Source: an uncultured Bacilli bacterium (GTDB taxonomy: Bacteria; Bacillota_I; Bacilli_A; RF39; UBA660). From it: 33,172 bases of DNA. Under the pieces are notes generated by a model, which saw only the letters and a program-made list of their open reading frames with translations, did not search any database and was not told the origin of the DNA. The DNA lies in the NCBI GenBank assembly GCA_947627925.1, contig CANQXW010000011.1, forward strand, positions 1-33,172, read 5' to 3'. This document shows, piece after piece, positions 16,752 through 23,509 of the stretch. The translations under genes were made by a program, and so were the position numbers. Each line of letters starts with the position of its first letter. The stretch's first letter is position 1.

Positions 16752-17913
16752 AGTTTTGAATCTCATTTTCCATAATAAATTCTAGAGCTTTAAGTTTGCC
16801 ATCAGCCACATATTCTAAAGTAGCACCCCCACCACTAGAAACATAGGCAAATTTATCTTTGTAGTTAAATTTAGCTACTGCTGAAGCGGTATCGCCACCT
16901 CCAACAAAAACTTTGGCCTCACTCTTACTAAGAGTATCGAAAAGATTTTTCGTTCCTTTCGTATATTCTTCTCTTTCATATAGGCCAGGAGTACCGTTTA
17001 AGAAAATAACTTTAGCCGATTCTACTACTTCTTTAACTTTATCATTAATAATATTATCATAAATAATATCATTATCTTTTATATCATGAATATCAACTTC
17101 TAGATTATTATTTCCTCTTTTTACCGTAAACATGGAGCTAAAAACTATTTTAGAAGCGCTTTCTGTTATAATTTTTTTCACACTTTCTAAAACTTCTTCA
17201 TCACTACTAGCTAAACTATCCCCAATAGGATATTTCATAACTTTTAAGAAAGTATTTAAAATGCCTCCCGTTAAAATTAATTTATCACATTTTTTTAGCA
17301 TGCCTTCAATTATTTTTATTTTATCATCTACTTTAGCTCCGCCCATTATAACTACAAAAGGGTAATCATCATTATCGATTAAGGGTTTTAAGCTTTCAAT
17401 TTCTTTTTCCACTAAAAAGCCTAAAAAGGTCGGCAAATATTTAGAAATACCCGCAGTTGAAGAATGAGCACGATGTAAAGAGGCAAAAGCATCAATCACA
17501 AAAGCATCAGCAAAACTAGCCCAATATTTTGCCAGCTCTAAATCATTAGCGCTTTCTCTTTTTTCTGGTACATCAGTGTATCTCGTATTTTCCACTAAAA
17601 ATAACTTTTTAGAACTATTATTTACAACAGTTAAATCTAAAGGATTACTAATAAATTCTAAATCAAAATATTTCTTTAAATATTCATAAACTATTTTTAA
17701 ACTATTTTTAGTTTTATCTTCTTCGCCCTTTACTCTACCAAAATGACTCAATAAAATAACCCTATTATTATTCTTTAATAAATAATTAATCGTATCTAAA
17801 CTTTTAGTTATTTTACTATCGTCACATATGTTACCATCTTTAATTGGTACGTTAAAATCACATCTTAATAATACTTTCTTATTTTCAATTTTTTCTTTAC
17901 TTAAATATTTCAT
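16750..17913 (-). CDS. pgk: Phosphoglycerate kinase
   Basis: Transfers phosphate from 1,3-bisphosphoglycerate to ADP in glycolysis. It has 387 residues, slightly shorter than the usual 390-400. It shows KVLLRCDFNVPIKDG, DAFASLHRAHSSTAGI, VIMGGAKVDDKIKIIEG and the C-terminal FVGGGDTASAVAKF. An AGGAG SD lies 6-7 nt before the ATG at 17913. A 38-codon gene and its antisense promoter lie between it and gapA; readthrough from that region into pgk is possible, and a separate pgk promoter was not identified with confidence. Confidence 0.97.
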   Translation of the reverse strand: MKYLSKEKIENKKVLLRCDFNVPIKDGNICDDSKITKSLDTINYLLKNNNRVILLSHFGRVKGEEDKTKNSLKIVYEYLKKYFDLEFISNPLDLTVVNNSSKKLFLVENTRYTDVPEKRESANDLELAKYWASFADAFVIDAFASLHRAHSSTAGISKYLPTFLGFLVEKEIESLKPLIDNDDYPFVVIMGGAKVDDKIKIIEGMLKKCDKLILTGGILNTFLKVMKYPIGDSLASSDEEVLESVKKIITESASKIVFSSMFTVKRGNNNLEVDIHDIKDNDIIYDNIINDKVKEVVESAKVIFLNGTPGLYEREEYTKGTKNLFDTLSKSEAKVFVGGGDTASAVAKFNYKDKFAYVSSGGGATLEYVADGKLKALEFIMENEIQN

Positions 17914-17944
17914 AATTAACTCCTATTGTCTTTCTATTAATTTC

Positions 17945-17973
17945 TTGTATTATTTACGATATTGTAATATAAT
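17945..17973 (+). promoter_or_regulatory. Plus-strand promoter for an antisense RNA
   Basis: -35 TTGTAT (17945-17950), exactly 17 bp, then a perfect -10 TATAAT (17968-17973). It points away from pgk into the 3' end of the small membrane-peptide gene, and no plus-strand protein gene follows. The start is expected at about 17980. Confidence 0.7.
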
Positions 17974-17979
17974 ATGTAT

Positions 17980-18062
17980 AGGAAGCGTGAATTCACGCCG
18001 CCTACTTATCGTAGTTGACGTTATCTAAATAATATTTCTATTATTTGGACGACGTCTTTTAT
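17980..18062 (+). ncRNA. Candidate antisense RNA to the small hydrophobic peptide gene
   Basis: Defined by the promoter at 17945-17973 and the terminator ending near 18066, giving about 80 nt. It would start with the hairpin GCGTG-AATT-CACGC (17985-17998) and end with a 16-bp imperfect terminator hairpin. It is complementary to the stop codon, the last 13 or so codons and the 3' untranslated region of the minus-strand peptide gene. This layout is that of the antitoxin RNAs of type I toxin-antitoxin systems such as those of B. subtilis txpA and bsrG. Expression is inferred, not shown. Confidence 0.55.
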
Positions 18063-18066
18063 TTTA
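18017..18066 (+). terminator. Terminator of the antisense RNA
   Basis: Outer stem GACGT/ACGTC (18017-18021 with 18052-18056), internal loop TA/CG, inner stem TCTAAATAATA paired with TATTATTTGGA (one G-T pair) with a TTTC loop, then TTTTATTTTA. It is a good Rho-independent terminator on the plus strand only. Confidence 0.7.
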
Positions 18067-18137
18067 TCCACTAACATAGTTAGTAGTAAAAGTAAAATAA
18101 TTAAAACTAATACTCTCGTTAGATTTCTTAATTTCAA
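18021..18137 (-). CDS. Small hydrophobic peptide, candidate type I toxin
   Basis: 38 codons starting at TTG 18137 with an exceptionally strong SD, AAGGAGGTGA, 6 nt upstream. The product has a basic start (MKLRNLTR), one hydrophobic helix (residues about 8-23, VLVLIILLLLLTMLV) and a charged amphipathic end (DKIKDVVQIIEILFR). The frame cannot extend upstream because TGA lies within the SD. It is faced by a convergent promoter and terminator. A 16-codon ATG frame (18152-18202) precedes it, and its TAA touches the SD. I do not recognise a family. Alternatives: a leader peptide of pgk, or a small membrane protein whose overlap with the antisense RNA is accidental. Confidence 0.6.
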   Translation of the reverse strand: MKLRNLTRVLVLIILLLLLTMLVDKIKDVVQIIEILFR

Positions 18138-18151
18138 ATAGCCTCACCTCC

Positions 18152-18202
18152 TTAACCAGAGATTCCCCCTGAAATTTGGTTTTGGCGGCGTCTTTCACTC
18201 AT
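18152..18202 (-). CDS. Possible upstream reading frame of the toxin-like gene
   Basis: ATG at 18202, 16 codons (MSERRRQNQISGGISG), stop TAA directly abutting the SD of the following small gene. Only a weak AGG lies before the ATG. It could couple or attenuate translation of the hydrophobic peptide, or it could be chance; translation is uncertain. Confidence 0.25.
   Translation of the reverse strand: MSERRRQNQISGGISG
18184..18191. repeat. Long-distance inverted repeat flanking the small gene
   Basis: GGCGGCGT here is the exact reverse complement of ACGCCGCC at 17995-18002, about 190 bp away, in otherwise AT-rich DNA. In a minus-strand transcript the 5' and 3' ends could pair through these 8 G/C-rich bases, a feature known from several type I toxin mRNAs. 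Confidence 0.5.
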
Positions 18203-18213
18203 CCTATATTTTC

Positions 18214-18242
18214 ATTTAAACACAATGTTATCTACTTGTAAA
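18214..18242 (-). promoter_or_regulatory. Possible promoter of the small hydrophobic peptide gene
   Basis: Minus-strand TTTACA (18237-18242), 17-bp spacer, TTAAAT (18214-18219). It lies downstream of the gapA terminator, so an independent transcript is plausible. The match is moderate. Confidence 0.4.
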
Positions 18243-18261
18243 GAAAAATATGCGGACATTA

Positions 18262-18285
18262 TAAAAGAAGTTATTGCTAACTTCT
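18262..18285 (-). terminator. Terminator of gapA
   Basis: AGAAGTTA/TAACTTCT stem (18266-18273 with 18278-18285) with a 4-nt loop and TTTTAT on the minus strand, 26 nt after the gapA stop. It separates the gapA transcript from the small gene. Confidence 0.7.
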
Positions 18286-18310
18286 AACTTATATATTTTA
18301 AACTATATTT

Positions 18311-19315
18311 TTACTTAAACATACATTTTGCCGTTCTAAGCATTTGAGCAGTATATCCTAATTCATTATCATACCAAGCTACTATTTTATAAAGTTTTTG
18401 CCCATTTACTTCCACCACATTAGTAAGAAGACCATCGACTAAAGCGCCAACTCTTTTACCAATTATATCACTAGAAACAATTGGATCTTTAGTAAATTTT
18501 AAAGCCTCACTTTGATGGGTCACAAAAGTATTATTAATTTCATCAACGGATGGACTACTTTTTAACTCTAAAGTAACATCAATTAAAGAACCATCGGGAA
18601 CGGGTACTCGGTAAGCAAGACCATCAAGTCTTCCTTCCAGTTCAGGGATAACTTTACCAATGGCTGAGGCAGCCCCCGTTGAAGCGGGAATTATATTTTG
18701 ACTAGAAGCTCTTCCACGTCTAGCATATATTCCTTTTTTATGAGTAATATCTAAAGTTACTTGATCATTCGTAAAAGCATGTACAGTACTCATGAATCCT
18801 TTTTCAATACCATAAGCATCATTAATAACTTTTAAAACGGGGGCTAAACAATTAGTCGTACAACTCGCCGCTGAAACAATGTCTTCACTACCATCAAGAA
18901 TCCCTTCATTAACCCCATAAACTACCGTTTTCATATTACCTTTACCAGGTGCCGAAATTAAAACTTTTTTAGCTCCCGCTGTAATATGCTTTCTAGCATC
19001 TTCTTCTTTCGTAAATGCTCCCGTACATTCTAAAACTAAATCAACATTTAAATCTTTCCATGGCAAATTCAAAGGTTCTCTTTCCGCATAAACTTTAATT
19101 CTTTTGGTATTAGCAATTACCAAAGTATCGCCTTCAAAAGTTATCTCAGATTCATGGAAAGACCGATGAACTGTATCATATTTAAGTAAATGACATAACT
19201 CTTCCGCATTGGAAGTATCATTGATAGCCACAATATCAAAAGCACTATCCGTAATCATTTCCCTAAAAGCAATTCTTCCAATTCTTCCAAAACCATTAAT
19301 CGCAACTCTAATCAT
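18311..19315 (-). CDS. gapA: Glyceraldehyde-3-phosphate dehydrogenase, NAD type
   Basis: Oxidises and phosphorylates glyceraldehyde-3-phosphate with NAD. It has 334 residues, the normal length. Rossmann motif INGFGRIGRIAFRE, Asp33 (AINDTSN) favouring NAD, catalytic Cys152 in SAASCTTNCLAPV, the base His in STVHAFTNDQ, and WYDNELGYTAQM at the C-terminus. It overlaps the end of the nucleoside kinase gene by 8 nt, so the two are probably co-translated. pgk follows after the small hydrophobic gene. Confidence 0.98.
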   Translation of the reverse strand: MIRVAINGFGRIGRIAFREMITDSAFDIVAINDTSNAEELCHLLKYDTVHRSFHESEITFEGDTLVIANTKRIKVYAEREPLNLPWKDLNVDLVLECTGAFTKEEDARKHITAGAKKVLISAPGKGNMKTVVYGVNEGILDGSEDIVSAASCTTNCLAPVLKVINDAYGIEKGFMSTVHAFTNDQVTLDITHKKGIYARRGRASSQNIIPASTGAASAIGKVIPELEGRLDGLAYRVPVPDGSLIDVTLELKSSPSVDEINNTFVTHQSEALKFTKDPIVSSDIIGKRVGALVDGLLTNVVEVNGQKLYKIVAWYDNELGYTAQMLRTAKCMFK

Positions 19316-20954
19316 AATTTCCTCCTATAAATTCTCTTAATATTGAATCATCACTAACGTATTCACCTGGTATGGTATAAAATATCTTTAAAAAATTTAA
19401 TAATCTTCGCGCTTCTTCATAATAATCACTTTCGACACTAATAGATCTAAGTAAAGGTTCGACATAAACTTTTAAAACGCCAATTTCATAAGGCAAAGCT
19501 GTATTAATAATAGTATCGGCTTGATGAATGTAAGGGAAAATATATTTTTCTTCCCCATTTCGCACACTTTGCCAAGCATCAATTGTTTTATGAACATCAT
19601 AATTTCTCGTCCTATTATCTCTTATTATTCTTCTTAGTAATCTTAAATCAACAGTCGAAATATAATTATGTCTATCGATATTTAAAGGAATAAAAGGACT
19701 TAAATATATTTTGTACTTATATTTATTTTCTATACTTGGAAGTAAATCATCATTGATGGCATGTAATCCTTCAATTAAAACAATCGTATTTTCCTTTAAT
19801 TTAACATAATTATCATTAAATTCTTTTTTACCTGTTACAAAATTAAAAGATGGCAAAGAAACTGTTTCTCCATTTAATAGCTTTTGCAAAGTTGTATTAA
19901 ATAAATTTAAATCAATCGCAGTTAAACATTCAAAATCATATTTCCCATTGGCATCTTTGGGAGATTCTTCTCTTTCCAAGAAAAAATCATCAATAGAAAT
20001 TCTAATAGTTTCAAAGCCTTGGGCCATAAGATAAGATGATAATCTCTTGGTCGTTGTTGTTTTACCACTAGAAGAAGGTCCCGCAATCAAAACAAATTTT
20101 ATATCTCTATTAGAAGTTACCGCATTAGCAATTTTCGCAATATTTAAATTAAAGACTAATTCACAAGATTTCATAAAATCTTTAATTTTACCACTACCAA
20201 TAGTCTTATTAATGGAAGATACATACTTCATATTTAAAGTTTCTAACCAATTTTTCCCAATTAAGAAGGAATTAATTATATTATCATAATGAACATACTC
20301 TGGAAGTTCACCATTCGTTCTATTAGTAGGAATTATAAAGACTAATCTATTTCTTCCTAAATAAACTATCTCATATTTCGTAATACTTCCCGTTGAATAT
20401 GGCATATCAGAATAAAAATAATTATAATAACCTTTTAATTCATAAAGAGTAACTACTTTATCCGAAATACTATCAATATTTTCCGCTTTTTCTAATTGGT
20501 GATTTTTCCGATAAAATTCAACTGCCTCTTTTTTCTTAACATTTAATTTATTAAAAACAAGATTATCTGAAATTAAATTAGCCATTTCACTTTTAATCTT
20601 ACCAATTTCTTCTTGGGTTAATATTTTGTCGCCAATTATTTCTCCTAAGAAACCTTTGGGAACACTATGTTGATAAGTTATTTCAAGTGTTGGAAAAACA
20701 GTTTTTAAGGCTATTTCAAAAATAAACTCTAAACCACTTTTATATATTTTGTTTCCGGTTAAATCATTTAAATCAATAAAGGAGATATTAGCATCGCTAC
20801 TAGCTTTTTCTCGCAAATCAAAAAATTCATTATTAATTTTTACACCTAATACATTATTATTCAATTTAAACCCCTTACTAATTTCATAGTAAGTTGTATT
20901 CTTAGGGAAAGTTTTTTCATCACCATTATTTATAGTTATTTTTATTGCTTCCAT
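19308..20954 (-). CDS. Nucleoside (uridine-type) kinase with N-terminal TGS domain
   Basis: 548 residues. The N-terminus (1-60) looks like a TGS domain and residues 60-220 like the second additional domain of threonyl-tRNA synthetase. The C-terminal half is a P-loop kinase: GPSSSGKTTTTKRLSSYL (292 onward), SIDDFFLEREESPKD, IVLIEGLHAINDDLLP. This arrangement is known from a Firmicutes family annotated as uridine kinase or nucleoside kinase; the substrate is not proven by sequence. An SD-like GGGAG precedes the ATG, and a TATAAT at 20991-20996 (minus strand) may be its -10. It forms an operon with gapA. Confidence 0.9.
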   Translation of the reverse strand: MEAIKITINNGDEKTFPKNTTYYEISKGFKLNNNVLGVKINNEFFDLREKASSDANISFIDLNDLTGNKIYKSGLEFIFEIALKTVFPTLEITYQHSVPKGFLGEIIGDKILTQEEIGKIKSEMANLISDNLVFNKLNVKKKEAVEFYRKNHQLEKAENIDSISDKVVTLYELKGYYNYFYSDMPYSTGSITKYEIVYLGRNRLVFIIPTNRTNGELPEYVHYDNIINSFLIGKNWLETLNMKYVSSINKTIGSGKIKDFMKSCELVFNLNIAKIANAVTSNRDIKFVLIAGPSSSGKTTTTKRLSSYLMAQGFETIRISIDDFFLEREESPKDANGKYDFECLTAIDLNLFNTTLQKLLNGETVSLPSFNFVTGKKEFNDNYVKLKENTIVLIEGLHAINDDLLPSIENKYKYKIYLSPFIPLNIDRHNYISTVDLRLLRRIIRDNRTRNYDVHKTIDAWQSVRNGEEKYIFPYIHQADTIINTALPYEIGVLKVYVEPLLRSISVESDYYEEARRLLNFLKIFYTIPGEYVSDDSILREFIGGNYD

Positions 20955-21002
20955 CCTAGTCTCCCTTTACTATAAAATAGTTTAACACAAATTATAGTTT
21001 TT

Positions 21003-21031
21003 TTGAATAAAAACTTACTAATTTTTATATT
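21003..21031 (+). promoter_or_regulatory. Promoter of clpP
   Basis: Plus-strand TTGAAT (21003-21008), 17 bp, TATATT (21026-21031). The leader is very short and carries the SD AGGTGA 6 nt before the ATG at 21051. No repeat resembling a CtsR or HrcA operator is seen in the 96-bp divergent spacer. Confidence 0.5.
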
Positions 21032-21050
21032 ATAATTATAGGTGAAATAA

Positions 21051-21623
21051 ATGAATATAATTCCAACAGTTATTGAAAAAAGTAGTAACAAAGAATATGC
21101 CTATGATTTATATTCCCGACTTCTAAATGATCGAATTGTTTTTATTAATGGCGAAATTAATGATAATGTGGCAAGTATTGTAGTTTCTGAATTATTATAT
21201 TTAGATAGTCAAAATCATAATGACATTTATTTATATATTAACTCTCCTGGAGGTTCAATCACTAGTGGCATGGCCATCTATGACACCATGAATTATATAA
21301 AAAGTGATGTTAAAACTATTTGTCTAGGTCTCGCCGCTTCCATGGGAGCCTTTCTCTTAGCAAATGGCACTAAAGGTAAAAGATGTAGTCTTCCTAATTC
21401 CGAAATAATGATTCATCAACCTCTAGGAGGAACCCAAGGCCAAGCTACCGATATTAAAATTGCGGCCGAAAGAATTATCAAAATTAAAGATAAATTAAAT
21501 AAAATATTAGCTAGTGTTACCAATCAAGATCTAAAAACCATCGAAAAAGATACCGAAAGAGATAATTACATGGACCCGGAGGATGCTTTAAAATATGGCT
21601 TAATTGATGAAATAATTAGTTAG
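21051..21623 (+). CDS. clpP: ATP-dependent Clp protease proteolytic subunit
   Basis: Tetradecameric serine protease that degrades substrates delivered by Clp ATPases. It has 190 residues, typical. The catalytic triad is visible: Ser97 (GLAASMGAF), His122 ([13 protein letters not shown]) and Asp171 ([11 protein letters not shown]). It also has the [18 protein letters not shown] handle. It is transcribed alone on the plus strand, divergent from the kinase-gapA operon. No clear terminator is seen after it. Confidence 0.97.
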   Translation: MNIIPTVIEKSSNKEYAYDLYSRLLNDRIVFINGEINDNVASIVVSELLYLDSQNHNDIYLYINSPGGSITSGMAIYDTMNYIKSDVKTICLGLAASMGAFLLANGTKGKRCSLPNSEIMIHQPLGGTQGQATDIKIAAERIIKIKDKLNKILASVTNQDLKTIEKDTERDNYMDPEDALKYGLIDEIIS

Positions 21624-21726
21624 TACTTTATTATACTACTATATAATGTTCCCCAAACAGTATAATAATTTTAAAATAAGCTCCTTTATTTAAAGCAATT
21701 TATCAATACAGTTTAAATACAATATA

Positions 21727-21755
21727 TTGACAATTAATATTATATATGATATTTT
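21727..21755 (+). promoter_or_regulatory. Promoter of the RelB/YafQ toxin-antitoxin operon
   Basis: Perfect -35 TTGACA (21727-21732), 17 bp, -10 TATTTT (21750-21755), with the start near 21762 and the SD AAAGGAGAG before the antitoxin ATG. The surrounding DNA is rich in short AT palindromes that could hold the operator, but none is clear enough to define one. Confidence 0.6.
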
Positions 21756-21793
21756 ATCTTTATCAGAGAGTGTGTAATATAAAGGAGAGTATT

Positions 21794-22096
21794 ATGGAAA
21801 ATGTATCTAACGCAATTAATATGAGTTTTAGAGTAGATAAAACACTTAAGAAAAATGCAGATATATTGTTTAAAAAACTTGGTCTTAACACAAGTGTAGC
21901 TTTAAATATGTTTTTAAGCCAATGTGTAAGAGAACAAGGACTACCTTTTGTTCCCTCAATGAATACTAGTGAAAGTAATAAACCATCACGGCAACTTATT
22001 AAAGCGGCCAAAGAAGCTGATAAAATTTTATCAGGTGAAAAAAAGGCCAAAGGTTATGATAATGTTGATGAGTTTATTAATGACATGCTAAAGTGA
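21794..22096 (+). CDS. RelB/DinJ-family antitoxin
   Basis: 100 residues from the ATG at 21794, which has a good SD; the frame open to 21746 is rejected because the family starts near this Met. The N-terminal half is a ribbon-helix-helix DNA-binding domain (INMSFRVDKTLKKNADILFK, LGLNTSVALNMFLSQCVREQ, then GLPFVPS), as in DinJ. The C-terminal part, ending VDEFINDMLK, should bind the toxin. Its TGA overlaps the toxin GTG (GTGA), the usual coupling in these modules. It would repress its own operon. Confidence 0.92.
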   Translation: MENVSNAINMSFRVDKTLKKNADILFKKLGLNTSVALNMFLSQCVREQGLPFVPSMNTSESNKPSRQLIKAAKEADKILSGEKKAKGYDNVDEFINDMLK

Positions 22097-22350
22097 TTCA
22101 AACTTTAGAAAAAACAAAATATAAAATTAAGGGAACAACAGATTTTAAAAAGGGTCTCAAAAAAGTCTATAAACAGGGAAAAGATTTAGATAAACTAAAT
22201 TATGTTTTGAAATGTCTAGCAAATGATATTCCATTAGAACATAAATATTTTGACCATGCTTTAGAAGATAGTAAATATTTAAAAAATTGTCGAGAATGTC
22301 ATATTGCCCCTGATTGGATTTTATTTATAGAAAAGATCAAAAGAATTTAA
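22093..22350 (+). pseudogene. YafQ/RelE-family toxin, C-terminus frameshifted
   Basis: mRNA-cleaving toxin of the YafQ type. The open frame runs from GTG 22093 to TAA 22350 (85 residues) and includes the family's DHAL (His55) and ECHIAPDW (His70, Asp74, Trp75). The canonical end, with the catalytic His and Phe equivalent to His87 and Phe91 of E. coli YafQ, is missing from this frame. It is found intact in the -1 frame: K(D)QKNLILILLKTGSHSNIF, running to a TAA at 22398-22400. The switch point is the A run in GAAAAGATC near 22330. Either a one-base deletion inactivated the toxin, or a -1 frameshift at A-AAG makes the full 102-residue protein. The antitoxin is intact. Confidence 0.8.
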
Positions 22351-22398
22351 TTTTAATATTATTAAAGACAGGAAGTCATAGTAATATTTTTGCATTTT

Positions 22399-22421
22399 AA
22401 AAGGACCTCAGTCCTTTTTTT
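22399..22421. terminator. Bidirectional terminator between the toxin and ftsB/divIC
   Basis: AAGGAC/GTCCTT stem (22401-22406 with 22411-22416), CTCA loop, followed on the plus strand by T7; on the minus strand the same hairpin is followed by TTTT. It contains the TGA stop of the convergent ftsB-like gene. Confidence 0.8.
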
Positions 22422-22710
22422 GATTCCATTTAATAATTGTATCGCCATCACTAGATAACATATATTTTTCTTTAGCATATCTAGCTAAATAAGTATCATC
22501 TTGTAATTTAGTTATTTCCGCACTTAATTTTGCTTCTTCATCTAATAAATCCGAATATTGTTTACTAAGTTCACTTTCTAATTTTCGATTGTTAAGAATT
22601 TCTTTCCAATCATTATATACAGTAGCAACTAAAAGAGATAACAAACCAATTATTGTTATAGAAATTAAAAATAGTCTTTTCTTTTCCTTTTTACTCTTTT
22701 TCGTACGCAT
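22408..22710 (-). CDS. divIC: FtsB/DivIC-family cell division protein
   Basis: 100 residues, bitopic: Lys-rich cytosolic start (residues 1-12), one membrane helix (13-32, LFLISITIIGLLSLLVATVY), then an extracellular coiled coil (LESELSKQYSDLLDEEAKLS). The C-terminal DDTYLARYAKEKYMLSSDGD matches the septum formation initiator family, which partners FtsL and DivIB/FtsQ in the divisome. It follows yabP-yabQ as in B. subtilis, where divIC lies just after yabQ, supporting the divIC name. Confidence 0.88.
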   Translation of the reverse strand: MRTKKSKKEKKRLFLISITIIGLLSLLVATVYNDWKEILNNRKLESELSKQYSDLLDEEAKLSAEITKLQDDTYLARYAKEKYMLSSDGDTIIKWNQKKD

Positions 22711-22750
22711 ACAAAAAATCTCCTATTTTCACTCTTGATACTATCACAAC

Positions 22751-22783
22751 AAAAAAGATTTTTCAATTCTTAAAAAATCTTTT
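22751..22783 (-). terminator. Probable terminator of yabPQ
   Basis: A 10-bp AT-rich stem, AAAGATTTTT/AAAAATCTTT (22754-22763 with 22773-22782), ending in a T run on the minus strand. It overlaps the last codons of yabQ. It would keep the sporulation transcript apart from ftsB/divIC. Confidence 0.55.
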
Positions 22784-23065
22784 GACATCAATTTTACTAA
22801 GTAACTTTTTATGAAGAATAAAGCCTACAAAAAAACCTATAAAAACCATCATAATAAAATAAATATGAAAATAGCCTTTATTTAAATGATAGATAATTAT
22901 TATATATATAATAGTCATATCTATAGTATAAATAAATGTTAATATATGTTTAAGATAAACTTTTAAACTTTCAATTAATTTAAAATTAATGATTGTTAAA
23001 AAATAGAAAAATATTCCATAAATAAAAGAAACTAAAAAGGATATTATTTGTAAATTACTTGTCAT
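22763..23065 (-). CDS. yabQ: YabQ-like spore cortex protein
   Basis: 100 residues with four likely membrane segments (for example IISFLVSFIYGIFFYFLTII and IYFIMMVFIGFFVGFILHKK). The start with an early Gln, a YGI motif in the first helix and the overall topology resemble YabQ, a mother-cell membrane protein needed for cortex formation in B. subtilis. Sequence similarity alone is modest; the 4-nt ATGA overlap with a clear yabP and the divIC neighbour make the call convincing. Confidence 0.85.
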   Translation of the reverse strand: MTSNLQIISFLVSFIYGIFFYFLTIINFKLIESLKVYLKHILTFIYTIDMTIIYIIIIYHLNKGYFHIYFIMMVFIGFFVGFILHKKLLSKIDVKRFFKN

Positions 23066-23352
23066 TTAAATAATTTGGTAAGTAAACTTTCTTCTTTATT
23101 TTTTTTCATATTTTCAATATAGGCTAGACTAATTAATTTACCTTTAATTTTCACATTACCATCGTGAGTATCTAGTTTAATTATTTCTAATCCTTCCCCT
23201 TTTAATAGAATAACTCCCATATTAGATTCCATTAAAAATTCTTGATCATCAAAACTACTAATTTTATTTATCCCTGTTAAACTAATAATACTACGATCTA
23301 CTATTTTTATTTCATGACTGCCATAATTATTTCCATCTATAACACTTTCCAT
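23062..23352 (-). CDS. yabP: Sporulation protein YabP
   Basis: 96 residues from the ATG at 23352, chosen because a perfect AGGAGG lies 4 nt upstream; the frame is open to 23400 without an SD. It matches the YabP/YqfC family: SHEIKIVDRSIISLTGINKI, SFDDQEFLMESNMGVILLKG and a C-terminal VKIKGKLISLAYIE. In B. subtilis yabP-yabQ is a sigma-E operon expressed in the mother cell. A sigma-E-like promoter lies immediately upstream here. Confidence 0.92.
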   Translation of the reverse strand: MESVIDGNNYGSHEIKIVDRSIISLTGINKISSFDDQEFLMESNMGVILLKGEGLEIIKLDTHDGNVKIKGKLISLAYIENMKKNKEESLLTKLFK

Positions 23353-23367
23353 AAGTCCTCCTATAAA

Positions 23368-23396
23368 ATGGTATGCTATAGGATTAGAAAATATAA
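23368..23396 (-). promoter_or_regulatory. Sigma-E-like promoter of yabPQ
   Basis: Minus-strand TTATATT (23390-23396), 14-bp spacer, CATACCAT (23368-23375). The Bacillus sigma-E consensus is close to KMATATT-N14/15-CATACAHT, so each element has one mismatch and the spacing is right. No good sigma-A promoter is seen. The -35 lies 4-5 bp from the IS200 end. Confidence 0.6.
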
Positions 23397-23509
23397 CCAA
23401 TAAAAACCACGTCTAAAAGGCGTGGTTTTAACATGGCCTATAAGGCCCTAACATCTACCAACCCGCAAATGGAGGCTGGCTTTCTCTTTGTTCAAGCCCA
23501 GTGTAATGA

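Noticed and set aside
17985-17998. Perfect palindrome GCGTGAATTCACGC as a terminator of the small hydrophobic gene
   Set aside because: It has no T run on the minus strand; it fits better as the 5' hairpin of the antisense RNA.
17828-18028. Plus-strand 66-codon frame over the 5' end of pgk
   Set aside because: Mostly antisense to pgk, without an SD or protein-like features; the promoter inside it fits a short RNA better.
21624-21660. ATTATA-CTAC-TATAAT palindrome after clpP as a terminator
   Set aside because: The stem is short and all A/T, and no T run follows on either strand.
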